DNA of 35,484 nucleotides, from NCBI GenBank assembly GCA_024405265.1, contig JAKSOZ010000017.1, forward strand, positions 1 through 35,484. Direction: 5' to 3'. The translations under genes and the position numbers were made by a program. Numbering within the stretch: position 1 is the stretch's first letter; every line of letters starts with the position of its first letter. This DNA comes from Kiritimatiellia bacterium. Its GTDB lineage: Bacteria > Verrucomicrobiota > Kiritimatiellia > RFP12 > UBA1067. Positions 28,104 to 35,443 of this stretch are shown piece by piece. The notes beneath the pieces were generated by a model, which searched no databases, had not been told where the DNA came from, and was given only the letters and a program-made list of their open reading frames with translations.

Positions 28104-28966
28104 TCGGAACGCTTATCGTTCTCGCTGCGGTAGCTACCGGGGAGCCGACGGCGATCTCGACTCAAATCATGCTTGATCGCGCGGGCTTCTCCTGCAATTT
28201 CATCGACGGCGTCTGGGGACAAAAGTCTGATCGAGCGAGAGAGCTTTATGCTCTATCCGATATAAAGCCCTCCAGAGAACCGCTCTTCTGTACGGAAGAG
28301 GTGACCGAGGCTCAAATAGCTTCGCTCGTCAAAATCCCCGACTCGCCTCAAGAAAAGGCCGAGCTTGATCACATGGGCTACGAGTCGATCCGGGAGATGT
28401 ATTCGGAAAGAGGCCATGTTTCGCCGCGCTGTCTTGCGAGGCTTAATCCGCATATCACCGATTGGGATAATATAAAGGCCGGAACGAAGATAAAGATTCC
28501 GAATTTTCCTTCGATCGATGCGGATCTCGATTCTTGGCCTCGCAAGAAATACGATACGCGAGCGGAGGCGACGCTTATCAGGATTTCGCTTTCTCGTTAT
28601 GAAATAACCGCTTATGATGCTAAGGGTAAGATAATCGCCGCGTTCCCTTGCTCGATAGCGAAAGATAAAGCGAAGCTTCCGCCGCATGGTGAACTTAAAG
28701 TCGTCAATACCATCGCGAATCCGAACTACACTTATTCGGACGGCAAGGCGAAGCCGACGAAGTACATCTATTCACCGGGGCCGAATTGTCCGGTGGGAGT
28801 CGCCTGGATCGGGCTCAATCTATCGGGCTATGGAATTCACGGGACTCCCAAACCCGAGTCGATCGGCTCCTCCGAGTCGCACGGATGCTTTCGTTTATCT
28901 AACTGGAACGCCGCGCGACTTTATTCGATGGTCAAGGCGGGTACGAAGGTGATAGTGGAAGAGTAG
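28100..28966 (+). CDS. L,D-transpeptidase (YkuD) with peptidoglycan-binding regions
   Basis: 288 residues. Residues 1-14 are a short hydrophobic export signal. Residues 20-50 resemble a peptidoglycan-binding type 1 motif (M-L-D-R-A-G-F ... I-D-G-V-W-G), residues 105-135 a LysM-like unit (L-N-P ... I-K-A-G-T-K-I-K-I-P). The YkuD domain from about 157 to 288 carries H247-G-T and S260-H-G-C263-F-R-L with catalytic C263. It cross-links or anchors peptidoglycan through meso-DAP, matching the DNPR motif in the MurE part. It follows the exporter genes with a 4-base overlap. Confidence 0.93.
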   Translation: MIGTLIVLAAVATGEPTAISTQIMLDRAGFSCNFIDGVWGQKSDRARELYALSDIKPSREPLFCTEEVTEAQIASLVKIPDSPQEKAELDHMGYESIREMYSERGHVSPRCLARLNPHITDWDNIKAGTKIKIPNFPSIDADLDSWPRKKYDTRAEATLIRISLSRYEITAYDAKGKIIAAFPCSIAKDKAKLPPHGELKVVNTIANPNYTYSDGKAKPTKYIYSPGPNCPVGVAWIGLNLSGYGIHGTPKPESIGSSESHGCFRLSNWNAARLYSMVKAGTKVIVEE

Positions 28967-28977
28967 GAGAAAAGAAA

Positions 28978-29586
28978 ATGGAGAACTTCGGTCTTTATTT
29001 GGTGATCACGAATCCGACCGTCGGTTATGCCGAATGTGCGCGCGCGGCGGTTAAGGCCGGCGTTAAGATCATTCAACTTCGAATGAAGCATGTCTCTCGC
29101 GAAGAGATCATCGAAGAGGCGAGGAAGCTTCGCGAAATCACGCGCGGAACCGATACTGCGTTCATCGTTAACGACGATCCCGAAATCGCTGCGCTCGTTG
29201 AGGCCGATGGCGTACATGTCGGTCAGGGGGATATGAGTCCGAGCGAGGTAAGGCGCATGTACCCATCGCTTAAGATCGTAGGCTTATCTACCCATAATCT
29301 GGAGCAGGTGAAAGCTTCCTTATCCGAGCCGATCGATTACATCGGAGTCGGCCCCGTCTACGCGACGCCGACGAAAGACATTCCCGACCCGACTCTCGGC
29401 CCCGATACCGCTGCCGAAATGATTCGTTCGTCGAAGGTGCCTGCGGTCGCGATCGGAGGTCTCGATCTTGAAACCGTAAAGCCGGTTCTCGAGAAGGGCG
29501 CCAAGAACTTTGCGGTTGTGCGCGCGGTATGTAAGTCGACCGATCCCTACGGCGAAATCGTTAAGCTTAAAAGTTTGCTTAAGTAA
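28978..29586 (+). CDS. thiE: Thiamine-phosphate synthase
   Basis: 202 residues, a TIM barrel. It joins HMP-PP and thiazole phosphate to thiamine phosphate. I-I-Q-L-R-M-K near 32-38, V-N-D-D-P-E-I-A near 64-71, G-V-H-V-G-Q-G-D near 78-85, G-P-V-Y-A-T-P-T-K near 122-130 and A-I-G-G-L near 157-161 are visible; TenI-type relatives are a weaker alternative. AGGAGA precedes the ATG. No TPP riboswitch was recognised upstream; the gene sits at the end of the fusA-led operon. Confidence 0.9.
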   Translation: MENFGLYLVITNPTVGYAECARAAVKAGVKIIQLRMKHVSREEIIEEARKLREITRGTDTAFIVNDDPEIAALVEADGVHVGQGDMSPSEVRRMYPSLKIVGLSTHNLEQVKASLSEPIDYIGVGPVYATPTKDIPDPTLGPDTAAEMIRSSKVPAVAIGGLDLETVKPVLEKGAKNFAVVRAVCKSTDPYGEIVKLKSLLK

Positions 29587-29594
29587 ACTTTTTT
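29569..29594 (+). terminator. Probable rho-independent terminator over the thiE stop
   Basis: AAAAGTTTGCTT (29569-29580) pairs with AAGTAAACTTTT (29581-29592) with one G-T pair, and the T-run continues to 29594. The stem is AT-rich and the loop must open a few inner pairs, so it may be weak. It includes the thiE stop codon and ends just before the feo promoter. Confidence 0.55.
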
Positions 29595-29605
29595 CGCTTT
29601 CCCCC

Positions 29606-29635
29606 TTGACAAGCGGATGTTAGATATGGTAAACT
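29606..29635 (+). promoter_or_regulatory. feoAB promoter
   Basis: A perfect TTGACA (29606-29611) is 18 bases from TAAACT (29630-29635), with TGG just before it as in the other promoters here. GGTAAACTT occurs at the -10 (29628-29636) and again at 29659-29667, and AAGTAAACTT lies at 29581-29590. A repeated word over a ferrous-iron promoter could be a metal-regulator site, but no classical Fur box was recognised. Confidence 0.65.
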
Positions 29636-29671
29636 TCCCGCCGTTGTAAGTTATACGAGGTAAACTTTTAT

Positions 29672-29890
29672 ATGTCATTATCAGCAGTCAAAGCCGGCCG
29701 CAAGGTGAGAATCCTTAAAGTAGCCGGAGAAGAAGGGACGAAGAAGCGTCTTAATACGCTCGGTTTCGTCGCGGGTATTGTCATCACGGTCGTTCACGTT
29801 TCCACTGGGAATATGATTGTCGCGATCCACGATAGCCGTATCGCTATCAACTCCGAAGTTTCGGATAACGTTCTGGTGGAGGAAGTATAA
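29672..29890 (+). CDS. feoA: FeoA, ferrous iron transport accessory protein
   Basis: 72 residues, an SH3-like domain. G-x-x-x-K-K-R-L-N-T-L-G-F-V-A-G and the end S-R-I-A-I-N-S-E-V-S-D-N-V-L-V fit FeoA (usual R-L-x-x-L-G and A-L-x-x-x-x-A). It supports FeoB, probably at its cytoplasmic side. GAGG lies eleven bases before the ATG. Its stop overlaps the feoB start by one base (TAATG). Confidence 0.92.
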   Translation: MSLSAVKAGRKVRILKVAGEEGTKKRLNTLGFVAGIVITVVHVSTGNMIVAIHDSRIAINSEVSDNVLVEEV

Positions 29891-32031
29891 TGAAAATCGC
29901 GCTTGCAGGAAATCCGAATTGCGGTAAGACAACGCTTTTCAATGCCTTAACCGGCCTTAAGCAGTATGTCGGGAACTGGCCGGGTGTTACGGTCGAGAAG
30001 AAGGAAGGCGAACTTAAGGGCCACAAGGACGTCATTATCCAAGATCTCCCGGGTATTTATTCGCTCTCGCCCTATTCGCTCGAAGAAGTCGTCACTCGAC
30101 GTTACTTGATCGAAGAAAAGCCCGACGTGATTCTCAACATCGTCGACGGCACGAACTTGGAGCGCAATCTCTATCTCTCGACTCAGCTCGCCGAGCTCGG
30201 AATCCCGATGGTCATTGCCGTCAATATGATGGATCTCGTCAAGAAAGCGGGCGATAAGATCGATTTCGACTATATCGGCCGCGCTTTAGGTTGCCGCGTG
30301 GTCGGCATCAGTGCCCAAAAGGGCAAGGGGTGCTTAGATGCCGCGGAACATGCGATTGCCCAGGTCAAAAAGGCGAAAAAAGAAGCACCTCACTGCTTCA
30401 CCGGCTCGGTCGAACATGCTCTCGCCCACATCGAAGAGTCGCTCCAGGGTAAAGTTCCCGAAGAGGCGATTCGTTGGTACGCGATCAAGGTCTTCGAAGG
30501 CGACGGTAAGATCACGAAGACCATCGGTCTTGACGCGGATACGCTCTCGCACATTAAAGAACATATCGCCGATTGCGAACGAGAACTTGGGGATGACGCC
30601 GAAGCGATCATCACTCACCAGCGCTACGATTACATTCAGACCTTGCGTGACAAAGCCCACACTCGTCCGCGTCTCGGCGATATCTCGCTCTCCGATAAGA
30701 TCGACAAGTTCGTGACGAACAAGATTCTCGCTTTGCCGATTCTTTTCCTCGCTCTTGCCGCGATGTGGTTCTTGGCGGTCGAAGTCGGGGGCCTCGTGAC
30801 CGATTGGGCGAACGATGTCTTCCTTCCGAAAGTCGGCGAACTTCTCGTCGAGGCCTTGGAAAAGTCGAATGTCCACCCGACCTTGGTATCGATCATCAAC
30901 GACGGCGCGTGGGGCGGCGTTGCGACGGTGCTCGGCTTCGTGCCGATTATCTCGGTCATCTTTCTTGCGCTCTCGCTTCTCGAGGATTGCGGGTATATGG
31001 CGCGCGTCGCGTTTATCATGGATCCGATTTTCCGCAAGTTCGGCCTCTCGGGTAAGTCGATCATTCCGATTATCATCGGCAAGGGTTGTAGCGTCCCTGC
31101 GCTTATGGCAACGCGTGCGGTCGATAATGAGAAAGATCGTAAACTTCTCATAATGCTTGCGTCCTTCATTCCTTGCGGGGCGAAGACGGTCATTATCGCG
31201 ATGTTCACGACGATGTTCTTCCGCGACGCTTGGTATGTAGCTCCTATGATGGATGTGGTCGCGATTTCGATCATCATCTTAGCCGGTATCGCTTTCAAAC
31301 GGACCAAATACTTCCGCACTTCCTCGTCGGCTTTCGTGATGGAGCTTCCCGCTTATCACCTCCCGACCGTCAAAAATGTCGTGATTCACACTTGGGAGCG
31401 CGTAAAGGGCTATATCTTCAAGGCCGGAGCCGTGATTTTCCCCGCATGCGTACTTCTTTGGGCGATGATGCACTTCGATTGGAGCTTCAATCTCCTCGAA
31501 GATGAGGAAATCGGGTCGTCCATTCTCGCCTCGCTGGGAGGTGCCGTCGCTTGGTTCTTCGCGCCGCTCGGCTTTGGAACTTGGCAAGGCGCCGCGGCGA
31601 GTATTTCCGCGGAACTCGCGAAGGAGCAGGCCGTTGCGACTTTGGGTGTCGTTGCGGGCGGAGAAGAATCGATCGTAGCCTTATTCGGAACGATGTCGCC
31701 TTATCCTAAACTTGCCGCGCTTTCGTTCATGCTCTTCAATCTCTTCATCCCGCCTTGCATTGTAGCGGTTGCGACGACTTTCCGCGAAATGGGCTCGAAG
31801 AAGTGGGGCTGGGCGGCGGTCGGCTTCCAGCTCGCGGTCGGCTATACGCTCTCCTTATTAACGTATCAACTTGGTAAACTCTTTTACTACTTCGATATGA
31901 ATATTTCTTCCATAATCGTGCTTACTCTCCTCGTCGCGTCGGTAGCGTACTTTATCTACCGCCGCGTTCGTAAGGGAGGTAAGTGCTCATGCGGATGTTC
32001 CGGCTGCTCCGGTGAGAGCTGCTGTAACTAA
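29890..32031 (+). CDS. feoB: FeoB, ferrous iron transporter
   Basis: 713 residues. The N-terminal GTPase shows G1 G-N-P-N-C-G-K-T-T at 7-15, V-G-N-W-P-G-V-T-V, D-L-P-G near 54 and N-M-M-D near 117. Membrane helices run from about 275 onward, with G-Y-M-A-R-V-A-F-I-M-D and the I-G-K-G-C-S-V-P-A-L-M-A-T-R gate motif. The next core motif reads I-P-C-G-A-K-T-V where many FeoBs have a C-S-A-R-L-P pattern. The last 20 residues are a Cys-rich tail with six Cys (C-S-C-G-C-S-G-C then C-C), like the tails that may bind iron or act in FeoC's place. Confidence 0.95.
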   Translation: MKIALAGNPNCGKTTLFNALTGLKQYVGNWPGVTVEKKEGELKGHKDVIIQDLPGIYSLSPYSLEEVVTRRYLIEEKPDVILNIVDGTNLERNLYLSTQLAELGIPMVIAVNMMDLVKKAGDKIDFDYIGRALGCRVVGISAQKGKGCLDAAEHAIAQVKKAKKEAPHCFTGSVEHALAHIEESLQGKVPEEAIRWYAIKVFEGDGKITKTIGLDADTLSHIKEHIADCERELGDDAEAIITHQRYDYIQTLRDKAHTRPRLGDISLSDKIDKFVTNKILALPILFLALAAMWFLAVEVGGLVTDWANDVFLPKVGELLVEALEKSNVHPTLVSIINDGAWGGVATVLGFVPIISVIFLALSLLEDCGYMARVAFIMDPIFRKFGLSGKSIIPIIIGKGCSVPALMATRAVDNEKDRKLLIMLASFIPCGAKTVIIAMFTTMFFRDAWYVAPMMDVVAISIIILAGIAFKRTKYFRTSSSAFVMELPAYHLPTVKNVVIHTWERVKGYIFKAGAVIFPACVLLWAMMHFDWSFNLLEDEEIGSSILASLGGAVAWFFAPLGFGTWQGAAASISAELAKEQAVATLGVVAGGEESIVALFGTMSPYPKLAALSFMLFNLFIPPCIVAVATTFREMGSKKWGWAAVGFQLAVGYTLSLLTYQLGKLFYYFDMNISSIIVLTLLVASVAYFIYRRVRKGGKCSCGCSGCSGESCCN

Positions 32032-32054
32032 GTAAACACAAAGAAAGATAAAAA

Positions 32055-32852
32055 ATGAACTCAAAGTGCATGCTATACGCGTGCGCAGCAGCCACCGCTT
32101 TAGTTGGCTACGGCGTTCACGCGGAAGAAACGGAAGGGGAAGCGAAGCCGATTTCGGTCGAAGCTTCCGTTCAGGCGGACTCTCGTTACATAAGCTACGG
32201 CTTTTGCGACGACAAGAAGCCGATCTACACTCCGTCGGGCTCGATCACCTTGTATGATCACCTGACATTAGGTACCGAGGCGATTTTCGATCACCGCGGC
32301 AAATACTTGGAGCTCCATCCCGAGGCCGCCTTTACTTGGGTCTTTGATGCCGAGGAGTGGAATCTCCCGACGACGGTTGAGCTCGCGGTAGGCTATCAGT
32401 ACGAGTATCAGGCCCATGATGAAGATACTCAGTTCGTCACGGCCGGTATTGCGCTTCCCGATCTTTGGATCGAGCCGAGTTTCGTTTATGAACGCGACAT
32501 TATTCGCGACAACGGTACTTACCTGAGCCTCGAGCTTGGTCATACCTTTGAAATAACGGAGGATTTGACGCTTCGTCCCTCGATTGCCCAAGGCTTCGGT
32601 AATCGCGCTCGTGTTGCCGCTTATGCTTGCGATGACGACGGCGCGCTTGAAAAGGCGGCCTTGATGGATACGTGTGTAAAGCTCGAAGCGGAGTACGCGC
32701 TGACCGATTATCTTACGATCGGCGGCTACGTCGCTTACTCCGATTTCCTCCTCGCGGGTTCGTCGATGCGCGACTATGCGAAAACGTATAATGAAAGCGT
32801 TCACGATAGTTATAATTTCTTCGGTGGCCTTTCGGCAACGCTTACTTTTTGA
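32055..32852 (+). CDS. Outer-membrane beta-barrel protein
   Basis: 265 residues. A signal peptide covers about 1-23 (A-L-V-G-Y-G-V-H-A before E-E). The mature part alternates hydrophobic and polar residues in strands rich in Tyr and Thr (for example T-V-E-L-A-V-G-Y-Q-Y-E-Y, L-S-A-T-L-T-F) and ends in Phe, the usual barrel end. It resembles the loosely defined TorF/Gcw_chp porin-like group. It starts 24 bases after feoB without a visible promoter, so it may serve iron entry across the outer membrane; this link is inference. The ribosome site is weak. Confidence 0.78.
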   Translation: MNSKCMLYACAAATALVGYGVHAEETEGEAKPISVEASVQADSRYISYGFCDDKKPIYTPSGSITLYDHLTLGTEAIFDHRGKYLELHPEAAFTWVFDAEEWNLPTTVELAVGYQYEYQAHDEDTQFVTAGIALPDLWIEPSFVYERDIIRDNGTYLSLELGHTFEITEDLTLRPSIAQGFGNRARVAAYACDDDGALEKAALMDTCVKLEAEYALTDYLTIGGYVAYSDFLLAGSSMRDYAKTYNESVHDSYNFFGGLSATLTF

Positions 32853-32858
32853 TATAAT
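32850..32858 (+). promoter_or_regulatory. Promoter for the acyltransferase operon; start site meets GTG
   Basis: TGA-TATAAT at 32850-32858 is an extended -10 whose TGA is the stop codon of the barrel gene. The expected transcription start, seven bases on, is 32865, the G of the GTG start codon. No -35 match and no ribosome site are present. Confidence 0.65.
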
Positions 32859-32864
32859 GTAAGC

Positions 32865-33758
32865 GTGCAAGACAAGGCCGTTATTCGAGATAACTTCGAT
32901 TGGCGAATGCACTACTTCCGTGCGTTCGCCATTCTGAATATTATCGCCGTTCATTTTCTACACGAATTCGGGCGCGGCGACATCAAAGACGCGTGGTTTC
33001 AAAATTCGACCGTTTACTTCCTCTTGATCTCCGGCTATCTCTGCGAATATCTTAATTCCGATCTTCAAAAGTTCTCCGCCAAGAGGTACTACGTTAAGAA
33101 ACTTCAAAACGTGATCGCTCCCTATGTCTTCTGGTCGCTCGTTTTTTTGGCGACGCTCGGGGCGCTCCCGATTCACTTCTGGTACATCCCGTTCATTTCA
33201 ATCGTCTTTCTCTTTTCGCCCGTCCTTTTGCGCCTTAAGAATCGTGCGCTACTTATCGTTACCTCGATTTTCGCCGCGCTCTTCTTTATCTTCCCCAATC
33301 GTCCGATGGGGCTCGGAAGTTCCTTCGGCGAGTTCCTTAATCTCTACGCTCACTTCACGGTCTTTTATTTGCTTGGAATGCTCTACGCGAGGTTTAAGAA
33401 TTTACGGCTGAAGTGGGTTTATCCTTTCGCCGCGCTCTTCGCTTTTCTCTCCGCGTTCTATCCGATTGCAGTCGTCGGCTCGCTTCAGAAGCTCGCTTTC
33501 TCGATTCTCGTTTTGCCGCTTCTGGCGCTGATTCCGCCGCGCCTTAAAATTCTTGACTTGATTGCGAAATACTCTTTCGCGCTTTATTTCATCCACCTCG
33601 CGGTTTTACACGCGCTAGTTTACTTCTTACCTCCGAGCCTTATCGCTTCTCCCTGGTCGCTTTTCCTTTATATTCCTTATATCGCCTTTACTTTGGCGCT
33701 TTGCGTGGGGATGAAAAAGCTTTTTGCCCGTCATTCCCGTTTATTCTTGGGAGCCTGA
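32865..33758 (+). CDS. Acyltransferase 3 family membrane protein
   Basis: 297 residues with about nine to ten hydrophobic segments. The N-terminus R-M-H-Y-F-R-A-F-A-I-L-N-I-I-A-V-H-F matches the family opening with the membrane-embedded His, and G-Y-L then P-Y-V-F-W-S follow. These proteins transfer acetyl or other acyl groups to exported glycans or lipids. The GTG start coincides with the predicted transcription start, giving a leaderless mRNA; no downstream ATG with a ribosome site fits better. The 3D lipoprotein gene follows five bases after the stop. Confidence 0.82.
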   Translation: MQDKAVIRDNFDWRMHYFRAFAILNIIAVHFLHEFGRGDIKDAWFQNSTVYFLLISGYLCEYLNSDLQKFSAKRYYVKKLQNVIAPYVFWSLVFLATLGALPIHFWYIPFISIVFLFSPVLLRLKNRALLIVTSIFAALFFIFPNRPMGLGSSFGEFLNLYAHFTVFYLLGMLYARFKNLRLKWVYPFAALFAFLSAFYPIAVVGSLQKLAFSILVLPLLALIPPRLKILDLIAKYSFALYFIHLAVLHALVYFLPPSLIASPWSLFLYIPYIAFTLALCVGMKKLFARHSRLFLGA

Positions 33759-33763
33759 ACTCT

Positions 33764-34228
33764 ATGAAGCTTAAGATACTCCTCTTTCTGATCTTGACGC
33801 TGGGAGTTCTCGCGTGCTATACCGAGCGCGGCGCGAAGAAAAAGCGCCAAGCGAATTCGCAAGCCGGTGATAAGTCGCTTGTGATGGTAACGGGGTATTG
33901 CAACTGCGGAAAATGCTGCGGATGGAAGCGTAGCTGGTTCGGCTTCGGCGCTCCCGTCTATGATTATGGTAAGCTTAAGGGGAAGCCCAAGAAGGTCGGC
34001 ATTACCGCTACCGGTAAGAAGGCGAAAATGGGAACTATCGCGGCAGATCCGAAGGTGTTCAAGTTCGGAACGAAAATGACGATTCCGGGCTATGGCGAGG
34101 GCGTCGTCGAAGATATCGGCGGCGCGATCAAGGGTAAGCATATCGACCTTTGGTTCCCGTCGCATGAAGCGGCGAAGAAGTGGGGAGTTAAATATATCCC
34201 GCTTTCCAAACTTAATGTACGTAAATGA
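33764..34228 (+). CDS. 3D-domain lipoprotein
   Basis: 154 residues from the ATG at 33764, which has GGAG eleven bases upstream; a start at 33701 would lie inside the acyltransferase gene. The signal ends in the lipobox V-L-A-C with C18. Y-C-N-C-G-K-C-C-G-W at 45-54 and the three aspartates D95, D117 and D128 (A-A-D-P, E-D-I-G-G-A-I-K-G, H-I-D-L-W) define a 3D double-psi barrel, as in MltA and resuscitation-type wall enzymes. It probably cleaves or binds peptidoglycan strands at the outer membrane. Confidence 0.85.
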   Translation: MKLKILLFLILTLGVLACYTERGAKKKRQANSQAGDKSLVMVTGYCNCGKCCGWKRSWFGFGAPVYDYGKLKGKPKKVGITATGKKAKMGTIAADPKVFKFGTKMTIPGYGEGVVEDIGGAIKGKHIDLWFPSHEAAKKWGVKYIPLSKLNVRK

Positions 34229-34246
34229 TTAAAGGAGTGATATAAA

Positions 34247-35017
34247 ATGTTTTCTTTGCTTTTAGCGCTTATAACCGTCGTTCCCGGGAATAATATGCCG
34301 CTTATCGACGTGGAATTGGATGGTGTTAAAGCGACGCTCTTACTTGATACGGGAGCGAGTCATACCACGCTCGACTATGGGTTCGTCAAGACGGCGCTCC
34401 CGAATGCGCCTTTGCAGGAAATAGCGATTACCGGCTCGACGAATGTTGCCGTTGCGCCTAAACTCGTCGGCGTTAAAACGATTACCGTCGAAGGTATGAA
34501 GCTTGAGGGTGAGATGGTAATGACGATTGATCTGAGCCATCTTGGCACCGCGATAGGGCGACCTGTTCATGGTATTCTCGGCATGAATCATCTGGGGCTA
34601 TATCCCTCGATCGTCAGTCTCAAGAAGGGAACTGTCAAATGGAACCCGACAAAAGAGGAATTGGCGGGATTTCATCCGCTTATGGCGCGGAAGACCGGTA
34701 CGACTTTCGAAATCATGACGAAGACGCCTAACGGTAAATTTGCCGCGATGCTTCTCGATACCGGCTCGACTTTCACGTTCGTCACCCCCGACGTGTGGGA
34801 AGAAAGCGAAGAGAATATCGCTATGAGCGCGGCAGATGTCAACAAGAACGCGCAAATCGGCTACACGCGCGGTAAAAAAGGAGAACTTAATTTCGGACGT
34901 GGATTCAAGCTCGAACTGGCTCCTTTTATCTCTACGGATGGTAAAAGCCAAATCGGCTCGGATGTGCTTAAGGATATAGACATCTACTTAACTCCCGCGT
35001 CAGTATCCCTTCGATAA
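34247..35017 (+). CDS. Two-lobed retropepsin-like aspartic protease
   Basis: 256 residues. The first lobe has L-L-L-D34-T-G-A-S and its partner motif I-L-G-M-N at 110-114. The second has M-L-L-D171-T-G-S-T with the partner I-G-S-D-V-L near 235. Both catalytic aspartates are therefore present in one chain, a pepsin-like pseudo-dimer built of short retroviral-type lobes. A hydrophobic start (residues 1-12) could be an export signal. AAGGAGTGAT gives a strong ribosome site. Substrate unknown. It is the last gene of the acyltransferase-3D lipoprotein unit. Confidence 0.85.
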   Translation: MFSLLLALITVVPGNNMPLIDVELDGVKATLLLDTGASHTTLDYGFVKTALPNAPLQEIAITGSTNVAVAPKLVGVKTITVEGMKLEGEMVMTIDLSHLGTAIGRPVHGILGMNHLGLYPSIVSLKKGTVKWNPTKEELAGFHPLMARKTGTTFEIMTKTPNGKFAAMLLDTGSTFTFVTPDVWEESEENIAMSAADVNKNAQIGYTRGKKGELNFGRGFKLELAPFISTDGKSQIGSDVLKDIDIYLTPASVSLR

Positions 35018-35072
35018 TCGCATTGTACCACACGCGAGGTCGCTACCGATCAGCGCGGGACAACCCTTATGG

Positions 35073-35139
35073 GCCTTTACCTTGTGTCGGCGAATTAGGG
35101 GCGTGCAACGCGATTGCCTTTACCTTGTGACGGCGAATT
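35073..35139. repeat. 24-bp direct repeat, two copies 43 bp apart
   Basis: GCCTTTACCTTGTG-n-CGGCGAATT occurs at 35073-35096 and 35116-35139 with a single difference (T or A at position 15). The CGGCGAATT end of the second copy is also the outer arm of the palindrome 35131-35288. Confidence 0.8.
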
Positions 35140-35288
35140 TGGCCGCAACACGTGCTCCTGACTGATAAGAGCCTCGCTTTCGGCGTCTACGGGTTTCGAC
35201 AATCTTTAGATTAGTCTCGACCCGAGCCGCTTCAAGCGAGTCATCTTCTCAGTCTAGTCCGCTCGGCTGACGGCGGCCAAATTCGCCG
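35131..35288. repeat. Nested imperfect palindrome of about 158 bp
   Basis: Outer arms CGGCGAATTTGGCCGC (35131-35146) and its exact reverse complement (35273-35288) enclose a second pair, 35160-35184 with 35226-35254 (imperfect), and an inner hairpin at 35190-35224 (CGGGT...ACCCG, AATCT/AGATT). As RNA it would be a long rod with internal loops, like the one at 305-511, though the sequences differ. Confidence 0.65.
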
Positions 35289-35347
35289 CGCATGGCACCC
35301 TGGTCGAATTCGGCGAGATGCCGCTTCGCTTTCGGTCTCGCTCCCGT

Positions 35348-35376
35348 TCTTGAAGAGCGTTTCTCCCGGCTATAAT
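35348..35376 (+). promoter_or_regulatory. Promoter-like site in the right gene-free region
   Basis: A perfect TATAAT (35371-35376) followed by AGCG copies the recA -10 context. TCTTGA (35348-35353) is 17 bases upstream but a weak -35, and there is no TGn. If real it transcribes rightward out of the window, through the terminal repeat. Confidence 0.35.
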
Positions 35377-35443
35377 AGCGTCTATTCGCATCGCGATACT
35401 TCGTCGTCTTATCCGGCGTCCCGCCGTCCTTAACTCCTCGTCT

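Noticed and set aside
28967-28977. TPP riboswitch ahead of thiE
   Set aside because: Only eleven bases separate thiE from the upstream gene, so there is no room, and no conserved riboswitch words were seen.
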